A stretch of 10,377 bases of DNA. Origin: Actinomycetota bacterium. Its GTDB lineage: Bacteria > Actinomycetota > UBA4738. How positions within the stretch are numbered: the first letter of the stretch is position 1; every line of letters starts with the position of its first letter. A program made the translations under genes and the position numbers. The notes beneath the pieces are model-generated. The model was given only the letters and a program-made list of their open reading frames with translations. It was not told the DNA's origin and searched no databases. Positions 1 to 6,300 of this stretch are shown one piece after another. The stretch spans positions 1-10,377 of the forward strand of contig VAYC01000009.1 of NCBI GenBank assembly GCA_005885025.1, in the 5' to 3' direction.

Positions 1-1012
1 TAAAGGCCAGACGGGCCCCCTCGCTCTCCAGCCAGGATCGGAAGGCCGTATAGGGAAGGTCGAGATCATCGATCCGTCCGGTAGCCGGATCCAGGATGCC
101 GAGGCGGGTGTCGTGGGCGAACCCGTGAAGACAGGCGATCCGGCCACTCGGAAGGAACGCATACGTCGACATGTCGAACAGCCAGGCGGGGACTCCGAAC
201 TCCTCGTCCCGCGGAGCGAGGGCTTCCACGCGGCCGTCGACCTCGCGGTAGAGGTTCCACCACCCCGTGCGGTCGGAGACGAAGTGCAGGATGCCCTCGG
301 GACTCCAGTCCGGCTGGAAGATCGACTCCTCCGGACCGCCCGCCACCAGCCTCGGCTCCTCGAGGGTCCCATCGGCGGAGAGCTCGGCCACCCACAGCTG
401 GCCGCCGTCCCAGGGCATCCGCGGGTGATCCCACGACAGCCATGCCATTCGCCGCCCTTTGGGCGAGGGCCGGGGATTCGAGAAGAAGTCGTGGCCGGAA
501 GCGACGATCCGCGGGTCGCCCGAACCATCCGCCGGGATGGCGACGAGCTCGTTCACGGGTTCGCCGCCCTCGTGCCGCTCGCGCACGCAGACGAACCATC
601 GCCCGTGGGGCGTCAGCCTGCCGTCCGCGTAGCGGTGGGCATCCGGCTCTGGAGGCTCCGGGGTGATCGGGCGGGGTTGACCGTCCCCGTCCAACCGGTA
701 GAGGCGTTGGTCCTCGAAGTTCGAGAAGAAGACCGTCTCGCCCTTCACCAGGAAGGCGCCTCCGCCATATTCGTGGACCCGGGTGCGGACGTTCGTACCG
801 GGTGGCGTCACGTCGAGGGTCCTGCCGTCGTCGGTAGCCCGCACCAGCACGTAACGGCCGCCCTCTGACGGCCGGAGTTCCAGCCAGGAGACCGCGCCCG
901 GTTCGGGGTGCGGCTCGCTCACCCCGATCTGGCCGGCGGCCACCATCTGGGCGGTGATGGGCGATCGCCAGGCGCCGTATGGAGCCGAGCCGGGAGCCTT
1001 CTCCTTTCCCAT
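1..1012 (-). CDS. S9-family serine peptidase (prolyl oligopeptidase-like), C-terminus missing
   Basis: Translating the minus strand from the ATG at 1012 gives 337 residues open to the window edge. The N-terminus has YGAWRSPITAQMVAAG (11-26), then DVTPPGTNVRTRVHEYGGGA (67-86), typical of dipeptidyl-aminopeptidase/acylaminoacyl-peptidase-like S9 enzymes. Further on, SNPRPSPKGRRMAWLSWDHP (178-197) and FQPDWSPEG are beta-propeller blade repeats of the WD40-like PD40 type. The alpha/beta-hydrolase catalytic domain with Ser-Asp-His would lie beyond position 1, so activity cannot be judged. Family members are usually 600-650 aa, so about half is present. I see no signal peptide, so it is probably cytosolic and acts on short peptides. 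The start is chosen because the conserved N-terminal motif follows it directly; a weak GTGGAG lies just upstream. The gene is divergent from the small gene at 1117. Confidence 0.9.
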   Translation of the reverse strand, partial: MGKEKAPGSAPYGAWRSPITAQMVAAGQIGVSEPHPEPGAVSWLELRPSEGGRYVLVRATDDGRTLDVTPPGTNVRTRVHEYGGGAFLVKGETVFFSNFEDQRLYRLDGDGQPRPITPEPPEPDAHRYADGRLTPHGRWFVCVRERHEGGEPVNELVAIPADGSGDPRIVASGHDFFSNPRPSPKGRRMAWLSWDHPRMPWDGGQLWVAELSADGTLEEPRLVAGGPEESIFQPDWSPEGILHFVSDRTGWWNLYREVDGRVEALAPRDEEFGVPAWLFDMSTYAFLPSGRIACLHGFAHDTRLGILDPATGRIDDLDLPYTAFRSWLESEGARLAF

Positions 1013-1116
1013 GACTCCACAGCTTAGGCGAGTGGGCCATCGTGCCTAGGCCGTCGGACCGACCTTCGCGAACTCAGCTTGACGGTTGACGCGTCCTGTA
1101 TGAGACTCCCGCATTC

Positions 1117-1293
1117 ATGGTGATTCGGCTGTTCCTCGCGTGGATCGGTATCACGGTCGGCGGCTTGCTGTTGCTGGCGCTCATCGACGTGGCCAGAGCG
1201 GTCGTCCGCAGGTTCATGACCCTTCGTTCCCGCCGTGTCCGCAAGACGCCGCTCCAACCGGAGGCGGGAAGCTCACCGTCTCGCGCCCGGTAG
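1117..1293 (+). CDS. Possible small single-pass membrane protein (58 aa)
   Basis: The reading frame from ATG 1117 to TAG 1291-1293 encodes 58 residues. Residues 5-23 form one strongly hydrophobic segment (LFLAWIGITVGGLLLLALI). It is followed by a very basic tail (RAVVRRFMTLRSRRVRK), which predicts an N-out/C-in or simple anchored small membrane protein. It fills most of the gap between the divergent peptidase gene and the convergent DUF3866 gene, ending 17 bp before the stop of the latter. An in-frame stop lies at 1087-1089, so the frame cannot extend far upstream. No good Shine-Dalgarno sequence precedes the ATG. I do not recognise a family. The coherent membrane-segment-plus-basic-tail design argues for a real gene, but a chance frame in GC-rich DNA is possible. 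Confidence 0.45.
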   Translation: MVIRLFLAWIGITVGGLLLLALIDVARAVVRRFMTLRSRRVRKTPLQPEAGSSPSRAR

Positions 1294-1310
1294 CGCGGCC
1301 GATCGCCCGA

Positions 1311-2417
1311 TCACCTCTCGCGCCAGGCCCTCTCGCCGGCGGCCATCCGTCCCGCCAGCACGCCCGCCGCCCCCGCCGCCAAGAAGAACTCCGGGTCGTC
1401 CTCCACTGTGCGGCCCATCGAGTCCAGGTCGATCCCGAGGGCCGCGAGGAGATCGAGGGCGGGCAGCCCTGTGACCTCCACGATCTGGTGCCGATCCTCC
1501 AACCCCGCAAGCCGAAGAGCGTTCCACACGGTTTCCCTTCTGGCCTCGTCGTCCATGAGCGGAACGGCGACGTGGGCGGGGACCAGGACCACCCGCCCGA
1601 GGGCCGTCAGCGAGTGGTGCGAAACGCCGCGGTGCCGCTCTCTCGGATCGGCGAAGCTGATGCGAAGCCCAGCCACCGGACGGCCCCCCAAGATTCCGGC
1701 GGCGTTCAACGCCGTGGCGGACTCGATGTCGGTAGCGCCCCATGGGGTGTCGGTGCCCGTGTTACCAGGCCCGTCTCCCACCACGATGACCTCGGCCCCG
1801 GCGGCGACCCGCGCGGCAAGCAGACCCGTGAAGGTGTTCACTGCCTCGAGGTCCCCTCCGAACGCCTGCCCGGCGGTGACCACCGCGTCCAGCAAACTCT
1901 CCTGCCGCAAGGCCGCAGCAAGTCGCGACAGCGCGGCAGGAAGGGCGGCGCCGTCGGTCATCACGTAACTGACCCGCGATGCTCCGGCCGCCCGGGCGCC
2001 GGCGGCGGCCGGGCCGATCATCGAATGGAGCGGAACCCACACCACGGGGATCCCCTCCAGACCGGTCGCGGTCTCCAGAGCGTCCCGATGGGAGCTCCCC
2101 GTCTCCTCGGCTGCTTCGACTTGGACCTGTTGGGGCGTGTACCGAAGCTTCATCGTCCGGCCGCCCTTCTCGCCCTGCCACGGCGGGTCCTCGCCCTCAA
2201 CCGCAACCACGAAGTGGACGCCTCCGGTCCCCAGATCGAGGGCAACCGCGGTGGTGTTGAGGAGCACCCGATCGCCCATGCGAACGGGCCCGACGAGGGT
2301 GGGATAGGCGATGGCGACCGAGGGGGCATCCTCCCCGTCGACCTGCACCGACAGCTCGGCCGCCCCCGGCCGCTCGTCGACCACGCCAATCACGGTTCCG
2401 CGGCGGAGTCGGATCAT
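1311..2417 (-). CDS. DUF3866 family protein, function unknown (368 aa)
   Basis: The start at 2417 (ATG ATC CGG) opens with MIRLRRGTV, which matches my memory of DUF3866 proteins of Actinobacteria; length near 360-370 aa also fits. Residues 1-75 look like a small beta-rich domain (GTVIGVV, VRMGDRVLLNTTAVALDLG, GGVHFVVAV). The rest (88-368) has glycine-rich loops and polar motifs of an enzyme type: LHSM (130-133), YVMTDGAALP (151-160), TAGQAFGGDLEAVNTFTG (181-198), VVGDGPGNTGTDTPWG (212-227), RISFADPRERHRGVSHH (252-268) and EDDPEFFLAAGAAGVLAG near the C-terminus. The clustered H131, D155, D189, D258, H262, H267 and H268 are candidate functional residues; this is inference. There is no signal peptide or membrane segment. 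It is divergent from pafB with 21 bp between start codons. The open frame continues upstream to 3329 on this strand, but that part is antisense to pafB. Confidence 0.85.
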   Translation of the reverse strand: MIRLRRGTVIGVVDERPGAAELSVQVDGEDAPSVAIAYPTLVGPVRMGDRVLLNTTAVALDLGTGGVHFVVAVEGEDPPWQGEKGGRTMKLRYTPQQVQVEAAEETGSSHRDALETATGLEGIPVVWVPLHSMIGPAAAGARAAGASRVSYVMTDGAALPAALSRLAAALRQESLLDAVVTAGQAFGGDLEAVNTFTGLLAARVAAGAEVIVVGDGPGNTGTDTPWGATDIESATALNAAGILGGRPVAGLRISFADPRERHRGVSHHSLTALGRVVLVPAHVAVPLMDDEARRETVWNALRLAGLEDRHQIVEVTGLPALDLLAALGIDLDSMGRTVEDDPEFFLAAGAAGVLAGRMAAGERAWRER

Positions 2418-2423
2418 GGCGGC

Positions 2424-2429
2424 ATTATC
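2424..2429 (-). promoter_or_regulatory. Candidate -10 box for the DUF3866 gene (leaderless)
   Basis: On the minus strand the hexamer reads GATAAT, five of six matches to TATAAT. It is followed by six bases (GCCGCC) and then the ATG at 2417. A start site 6-7 nt after the -10 box would fall at the A of the start codon, giving a leaderless mRNA. There is no Shine-Dalgarno sequence in these few bases. No convincing -35 is seen. Confidence 0.5.
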
Positions 2430-2431
2430 AT
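2426..2431 (+). promoter_or_regulatory. Candidate -10 box for pafB (leaderless)
   Basis: The plus-strand hexamer TATCAT fits the TANNNT form common in actinobacterial promoters. Seven bases (CGCCCGG) separate it from the pafB ATG at 2439, so transcription would begin at or next to the start codon. No Shine-Dalgarno sequence is present. It overlaps the opposing -10 box of the DUF3866 gene by four bases (2426-2429). The -35 position (about 2403-2408) has no consensus and lies inside the DUF3866 coding region. Confidence 0.5.
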
Positions 2432-2438
2432 CGCCCGG

Positions 2439-3389
2439 ATGCATCCTCTCGAACGGCTGATCGACCTGGTCGCCCTCCTCCTCGAAGCCCGCCGCCCCCT
2501 CACCTTCGATGACATCCGAGAGGTGATCCCCGCCTATCAGCAGCAGGACGTGAGCTCGGCCAAGCGAATGTTCGAGCGGGACAAGGACACCCTGCGGGAG
2601 GTCGGGATCCCCGTCGAGCTGGACGCCACCGACGCATGGGAGGTGGACCAGGGCTACCGGATCCGCAAGGACCAGTACTACCTGCCGGAGCTCGCCTTCA
2701 CGGCCGAGGAGGTCTGGGCGCTGTTCGTGGCCGCCCACACCCCTGGGGAGACCGGCGAGGCGGAGCAGGCCTTCCAGAAACTCTCGGCGGGGACCGAAAC
2801 GAACGTCCTCACCGCGATGGCGGACCGCACGCCAGCGCCCGGTGTGGATCCGTCCGGCCCGCACCTGGGAGCGATCGCCGACGCACTGGCCCGGCGACGC
2901 GCGATCCGGTTTCGGTACCGCCCGACGCAGGGAAAACCCGGTCGCCGCGAGGTCGATCCCTACGCGTTGGTCTTCAGGAGCGGGCACTGGTACCTGGTCG
3001 GCCGGGACCGCGGTCACGACGAGGTCCGCTCGTTCCGCCTCTCCCGCCTGCTCTCCTCGGTGAAGGAAGCTGGGGAGGCATCGGCCCCGCCCGAAGGGTT
3101 CGACGCCGCTCGGCAGCTGGAAGCCGGGCCGTGGGGACTGGGGCGGCCGGCGGAACGAGCCAGGGTCGCCTTCAGTCCCAAGGTCGCTTGGTGGGCCGTG
3201 CTCGACGTGCCCGGAGCCGAAGCCCTGCGGACCCGCCGCGACGGCTGGGTGGAAGTCGACGTGCCGGCGAGCCAAACGGATGCGTTCGTCTCCTGGATCC
3301 TCTCGTTCGGCCCCGACGCGCGCGTGCATTCCCCGAAGCCGATCAGGGACGAGGTGGTGGCTCGCCTCGAGGCGATGGCGAGTGGCTAA
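2439..3389 (+). CDS. pafB: PafB-type WYL-domain transcriptional regulator (316 aa)
   Basis: The N-terminal winged-helix region has the PafB hallmark LERLIDLVALLLEARRPLTF (4-23) and SSAKRMFERDKDTLREVGIP (39-58). A WYL domain follows, with IRFRYRP (156-162) and the signature GHWYLVGRDRG (182-192, WYL at 184-186) plus RSFRLSRL. A C-terminal WCX-like domain spans about 238-316. In mycobacteria PafB pairs with PafC and activates DNA-damage-response promoters independently of LexA/RecA, with WYL domains thought to sense a ligand such as single-stranded DNA. The pafC-type gene directly downstream, overlapping it by 8 nt, supports the call. The start is ATG 2439, because upstream codons in the frame are antisense to the DUF3866 gene and the known N-terminal motif begins here. 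pafA, which usually precedes it in mycobacteria, is replaced by the divergent DUF3866 gene. Confidence 0.9.
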   Translation: MHPLERLIDLVALLLEARRPLTFDDIREVIPAYQQQDVSSAKRMFERDKDTLREVGIPVELDATDAWEVDQGYRIRKDQYYLPELAFTAEEVWALFVAAHTPGETGEAEQAFQKLSAGTETNVLTAMADRTPAPGVDPSGPHLGAIADALARRRAIRFRYRPTQGKPGRREVDPYALVFRSGHWYLVGRDRGHDEVRSFRLSRLLSSVKEAGEASAPPEGFDAARQLEAGPWGLGRPAERARVAFSPKVAWWAVLDVPGAEALRTRRDGWVEVDVPASQTDAFVSWILSFGPDARVHSPKPIRDEVVARLEAMASG

Positions 3390-4422
3390 GGAAGGTCTCG
3401 GTCCTCGGAGAACCAGCAGAGCGTCCCAGCGACTGAGCCGCCTGCTGGTCGTCGTTCCCTATGTCCTTCGACATCCCGGCGTCCGTATCGACGAGCTGAC
3501 CAAGCTCTTCGACATCGGCGAGGCCGAGCTCCTGGAGGACCTCAACTTGCTGTTCATGTCCGGCCTGCCGCCCTACGGCCCCGGCGATCTCATCGACGTC
3601 CAGGTCGAGGAAGGTCGTGTGTGGATCGACATGGCCGACTATTTCTCCAGGCCGGTCCGGCTCAGTCGCTCCGAGGCCCTGGCCCTCTATCTGAAGGGGA
3701 AGGCATTGCTGGGGGCTCCGGGGCTGGAAGAGGCACCGGCGCTGACCTCGGCGCTGGCCAAGATCGAGGCAGGGCTCGGGGAGGACACCTTGGTCCAACT
3801 GGCCGGGAGGGTGAAGGTTGGGACGGGCGGACATGCGGCCCAAGCGCTGGCACGGATCCGATCCGCGGTCGAGCAGCGAGAGCGGGTGGAGATCGAGTAC
3901 TACACGGCGGCTCGGGACGAGCTGACCGTTCGGCGGATCGACCCCGAGCACGTCTTCTCCGCCATCGGGAACTGGTACGTCGTCGCCTGGGACCACCTGG
4001 CCGGCGCGGAGCGTCTCTTCCGGGCCGACCGCATCAAGGCGGTGCGGCCGACGGGGGAGGGGTTCGAGGCACGGGGCCTGCTGGGGGCGGGGCGGCCGCT
4101 GTACACGCGTTCGGAGCGCGACATCCCCGTCCGGCTGCTGCTCAGCCCGAGCGCCCGGTGGGTGGCCGAGTACTACGAGGTGGAACGGACCGTCGAGAAC
4201 GACCAGGGGTCGCTCGAGGTGACCCTTCCGGCGAAGGAGCTTCCCTGGGTGGCCAAACTGATCCTGCGCTTGGGGGGCGAGGCCCAGATCCTGAGCCCTC
4301 CAGAGCTCGCGGAGATGGTCGCCGGGACCGCCCGGGAGACCCTGGCTCGATACCGGCGGGGCGGCTTGGGAGAGGACCGAAAGGGCCGGGCGAGGTCCAC
4401 CGGAGAGGGCCGTTCCGGCTAG
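3382..4422 (+). CDS. pafC: PafC-type WYL-domain transcriptional regulator (346 aa)
   Basis: I start it at GTG 3382, which overlaps the end of pafB (stop 3387-3389) by 8 nt; GAGG at 3369-3372 is a plausible ribosome binding site. Starts further upstream would lie within pafB and add an arginine-rich, unlike-family stretch. The N-terminus has SQRLSRLLVVVPYVLRHPG (15-33), IDELTKLFDIGEAELLEDLN (36-55) and LFMSGLPPYGPGDLIDV (57-73), the PafC helix-turn-helix pattern. The WYL domain holds VEIEYYTAARDELTVRRIDP (169-188) and GNWYVVAWDHLAG (196-208), with WYV in place of WYL. A WCX-like region follows from about 246. The last 20 residues are charged and low-complexity. It should act with PafB as a heterodimer, and the overlap suggests translational coupling that keeps amounts equal. 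Confidence 0.9.
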   Translation: MAKEGLGPRRTSRASQRLSRLLVVVPYVLRHPGVRIDELTKLFDIGEAELLEDLNLLFMSGLPPYGPGDLIDVQVEEGRVWIDMADYFSRPVRLSRSEALALYLKGKALLGAPGLEEAPALTSALAKIEAGLGEDTLVQLAGRVKVGTGGHAAQALARIRSAVEQRERVEIEYYTAARDELTVRRIDPEHVFSAIGNWYVVAWDHLAGAERLFRADRIKAVRPTGEGFEARGLLGAGRPLYTRSERDIPVRLLLSPSARWVAEYYEVERTVENDQGSLEVTLPAKELPWVAKLILRLGGEAQILSPPELAEMVAGTARETLARYRRGGLGEDRKGRARSTGEGRSG

Positions 4423-4483
4423 GCCTGCTTTAGGTCTTTCGGCACCTCAAGCGGACCTCGGCGCTGCCGATTCTCGTGGAGAA

Positions 4484-4846
4484 ATGACCACGATCCGCAC
4501 CACCTGCCCCCGCTGCGGCGAGGTGGACATGTCTCCAGAGTCCATCCTGCTCTCGATCCGCGACCGAGCCGGAGAAGGCTCGTACCGCTTCTCTTGCCCG
4601 ACCTGCATGAACACGATCGAGAAGCCGGCAGACCGGAAGGTCGTCGCATTGCTCCTGTCCGCCGGCGTCGAGCTGGCGGGCGAAGGAGCGCAGGAGCTCG
4701 AGCCGCAGGCGCCGCGGGCCCCCGAGTCACCCGAGCGACACCGGCCTGGTCCGCCACTGACGGTGGACGACTTGATCACATTCCATTTCCTGCTGCAAAA
4801 CGACCAGCAGTTCTCCCGGGCGCTGCAAGAGGCCGAGGGCAGCTAA
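4484..4846 (+). CDS. Conserved-looking zinc-ribbon protein, function unknown (120 aa)
   Basis: Two CxxC pairs, CPRC (C8, C11) and CPTC (C38, C41), are spaced like a zinc ribbon that binds one metal ion. A variable linker rich in Pro, Glu and Ala follows (about 65-92), then a compact C-terminal helix motif LTVDDLITFHFLLQNDQQF (92-110). The design is an N-terminal metal site joined to a C-terminal helical hook, so it may be a protein- or nucleic-acid-binding adaptor; that is inference. GGAG at 4478-4481 lies only 2 nt from the ATG, too close for a standard ribosome binding site. It is 61 bp after pafC on the same strand, so it could belong to the pafBC unit or have its own start. I do not recognise a named family. 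Confidence 0.75.
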   Translation: MTTIRTTCPRCGEVDMSPESILLSIRDRAGEGSYRFSCPTCMNTIEKPADRKVVALLLSAGVELAGEGAQELEPQAPRAPESPERHRPGPPLTVDDLITFHFLLQNDQQFSRALQEAEGS

Positions 4847-4878
4847 CCACTTCCGTCAGCCCACGTAACGGACGCTGC

Positions 4879-4884
4879 TATCCT
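4879..4884 (+). promoter_or_regulatory. Candidate -10 box for the 73-aa membrane protein gene (leaderless)
   Basis: TATCCT fits TANNNT and is followed by six bases (GCGCTC) and then GTG 4891. This is the same -10-to-start spacing as at 2424-2439, and no Shine-Dalgarno sequence is present. No clear -35 is visible. Confidence 0.4.
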
Positions 4885-4890
4885 GCGCTC

Positions 4891-5112
4891 GTGGCGCTCG
4901 CCATCGGCTTGGCTCTGGGGCTCGCAGCATTTGCCTTCCTCCTGATCCTGGTCCTGGGCTTGGTCCGCCACCTGAAAGTCCTGACCGCTTCCCTCCGCCG
5001 GTTCCAGGACGAGGTTCAGCCGGTCCTCGAGGAGATCCAGCGACAATCCGTCACTGCACAAGAGCGCATGCAGGGGCTCAATGAAGGACCCGGTGGTAGA
5101 CTCCGCCGGTAG
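4891..5112 (+). CDS. Small single-pass membrane protein with amphipathic tail (73 aa)
   Basis: GTG 4891 opens a 73-residue frame ending at 5112. Residues 2-24 are one hydrophobic segment (ALAIGLALGLAAFAFLLILV and following), then RHLKVLTASLRRFQDEVQPV (26-45) and LEEIQRQSVTAQERM. The latter forms a likely amphipathic helix or short coiled coil facing the cytoplasm. This resembles DUF948-like or TatA/B-like small proteins in shape only; I cannot assign a family. It begins 44 bp after the zinc-ribbon gene and ends 48 bp before tatA. Shifting the start upstream would run the frame into sequence overlapping the zinc-ribbon gene with no membrane pattern. Its position just before tatA makes a membrane-linked role possible. 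Confidence 0.65.
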   Translation: MALAIGLALGLAAFAFLLILVLGLVRHLKVLTASLRRFQDEVQPVLEEIQRQSVTAQERMQGLNEGPGGRLRR

Positions 5113-5147
5113 AGACCGAAGCCGAAACGCGAAGCGTCTTCCACTCC

Positions 5148-5153
5148 GGGAGG
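5148..5153 (+). promoter_or_regulatory. Ribosome binding site fixing the TTG start of tatA
   Basis: GGGAGG is a strong Shine-Dalgarno match, 7 nt before TTG 5161. There is no ATG or GTG at a suitable distance in the frame, so the site decides the TTG start. Confidence 0.7.
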
Positions 5154-5160
5154 CATTGGG

Positions 5161-5457
5161 TTGTTCAACATCGGTCCCGCCGAGATGATCGTCATCCTGG
5201 TCATCGCCCTCATCGTGTTTGGTCCGAAACGCTTGCCCGAGATCGGGCGCACCGTCGGCAAGAGCCTCCGAGAGTTCCGGCGGGCTACCCAAGACATCCG
5301 CGACGAATTCGAGGGCAGCCTTGAGGACGAACCCGAGACGCCGGTAGCAGAACCGGCGAAGACCGTCGGTGAGCCGAACCTCTCCGAGACAGAAGCGGGC
5401 GCCAGCCCCGACGGGGCCGGTTCGAAGAGCCTGGACGGGTCGACACCGACCGCGTAG
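5161..5457 (+). CDS. tatA: Sec-independent translocase subunit TatA/TatB family (98 aa)
   Basis: The protein has a short N-terminal stretch MFNIGPAEMI, one membrane helix (about 8-20) and the FGPKRLPEIGR hinge (20-30), followed by an amphipathic helix (TVGKSLREFRRATQDIRDEF). The tail after residue 50 is acidic, Pro/Glu-rich and disordered. This is the TatA/B/E fold; TatA oligomers allow passage of folded twin-arginine proteins recruited by TatC. Glu8 in the membrane helix and the GP..LP hinge are more TatB-like, so it could serve both roles, since no second copy is visible here. Initiation is at TTG, supported by GGGAGG upstream. It starts 45 bp before tatC and probably shares its transcript. 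Confidence 0.93.
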   Translation: MFNIGPAEMIVILVIALIVFGPKRLPEIGRTVGKSLREFRRATQDIRDEFEGSLEDEPETPVAEPAKTVGEPNLSETEAGASPDGAGSKSLDGSTPTA

Positions 5458-5502
5458 GGTCGTGCGGCTGGGTCGTTCCCACACAGACCGGAGGCGTACC
5501 GG

Positions 5503-6285
5503 ATGGCTTTGAGGCTGCGGCGACGCCGGCAGCCCCCCGACCGCACGGGGACCATGACGGTCGTCGAGCATCTCACCGAGCTGCGAAAGCGGCTGGTGCT
5601 CTCGGTGGGGGCGGTCTTCCTCGGGATGACCGGAGGGTGGTTCCTCTACGGGTCGGCGTTCAATCTGGCCATCCGGCCGTTCTGCGACTTCATGACCGCG
5701 CATCCGCAGCTGGCCCGCGACCCAAAGGACCCGTGCAAGGTCGTCTTCCTCTCGATCACCGAGCCGTTCCTCACCAAGATCAAGGTCGTGGCCTTCCTCG
5801 GGCTCGCCCTGGCCCTACCGATCATCCTCTTCCAGCTGTGGCGGTTCATCACGCCGGGACTGACCGATCGCGAGCGCCGCTTCGCCATCCCCTTCGTGGT
5901 GACGTCGATGCTCCTCTTCGCCCTTGGCGGATTCTTTGCCTTCCTGACACTGCCCAAGGGCTTGGCGTTCCTGCTCGGTTTCGCGGGCACCAATCACATC
6001 GAGTTCGTGCTTTCCACCGGCAAGTACGTCGGCTTCGTCATGCTGTTGATCATTGCCTTCGGGGCCGCGTTCGAATTCCCGCTCATCCTGATCTCGCTCA
6101 CGTTCGTAGGGGTGCTCTCCAGTCGCCAGCTCCGTGACTGGAGACGGTACGCCCTGGTGCTGATCGCCATCGTGGCGGCAGTCATCACCCCGAGCCAGGA
6201 CTGGTTCACCATGACCGCGCTGATGGTGCCCCTGATAATCTTCTACGAGCTCTCCATCATCGTGGCCCGATTGCTCAAGAAGTAA
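5503..6285 (+). CDS. tatC: Twin-arginine translocase subunit TatC (260 aa)
   Basis: The basic N-terminus is followed by MTVVEHLTELRKRL (18-31), the conserved cytoplasmic signal-peptide-binding region of TatC. Six membrane helices can be placed at roughly 32-50, 93-111, 129-150, 175-203, 215-229 and 236-256. Other family markers are LSITEPFLTKIKV (83-95), WRFITPGLTDRERR (113-126), FGAAFEFPLILI (186-197, with E191 matching the conserved mid-membrane Glu) and VITPSQDWFTMTALMVPLI. It recognises RR signal peptides and organises TatA. GGAGG at 5490-5494, 8 nt before ATG 5503, supports the start; a second ATG at codon 18 is possible but less well supported. Length is normal for the family. Confidence 0.96.
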   Translation: MALRLRRRRQPPDRTGTMTVVEHLTELRKRLVLSVGAVFLGMTGGWFLYGSAFNLAIRPFCDFMTAHPQLARDPKDPCKVVFLSITEPFLTKIKVVAFLGLALALPIILFQLWRFITPGLTDRERRFAIPFVVTSMLLFALGGFFAFLTLPKGLAFLLGFAGTNHIEFVLSTGKYVGFVMLLIIAFGAAFEFPLILISLTFVGVLSSRQLRDWRRYALVLIAIVAAVITPSQDWFTMTALMVPLIIFYELSIIVARLLKK

Positions 6286-6300
6286 CGAAGGGATTCCCGC

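Noticed and set aside
113..868. Long plus-strand open frame of 251 codons
   Set aside because: It is antisense to the S9 peptidase, whose minus-strand frame carries clear family motifs. The plus-strand product is Arg/Pro/Val-rich with no recognisable motif.
1079..1104. Tandem TTGACGG-TTGACG with TATGAG as a promoter for the small membrane protein
   Set aside because: Spacing from either TTGACG to TATGAG (14 or 7 bp) is too short for a standard promoter, and no better -10 is seen.
1311..2417. Assignment as a PAC2-family proteasome assembly chaperone
   Set aside because: The proteasome-like neighbourhood suggested it, but the sequence lacks the PAC2 pattern and matches DUF3866 as I know it.
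2418..3329. Upstream extension of the DUF3866 frame on the minus strand
   Set aside because: It is open by GC bias only and antisense to pafB. The DUF3866 family start motif begins at 2417.
4458..4470. Hairpin TCGGC-GCT-GCCGA after pafC
   Set aside because: The stem is only 5 bp and no T-run follows (TTCTCG), so it is not a convincing terminator. It may be chance.
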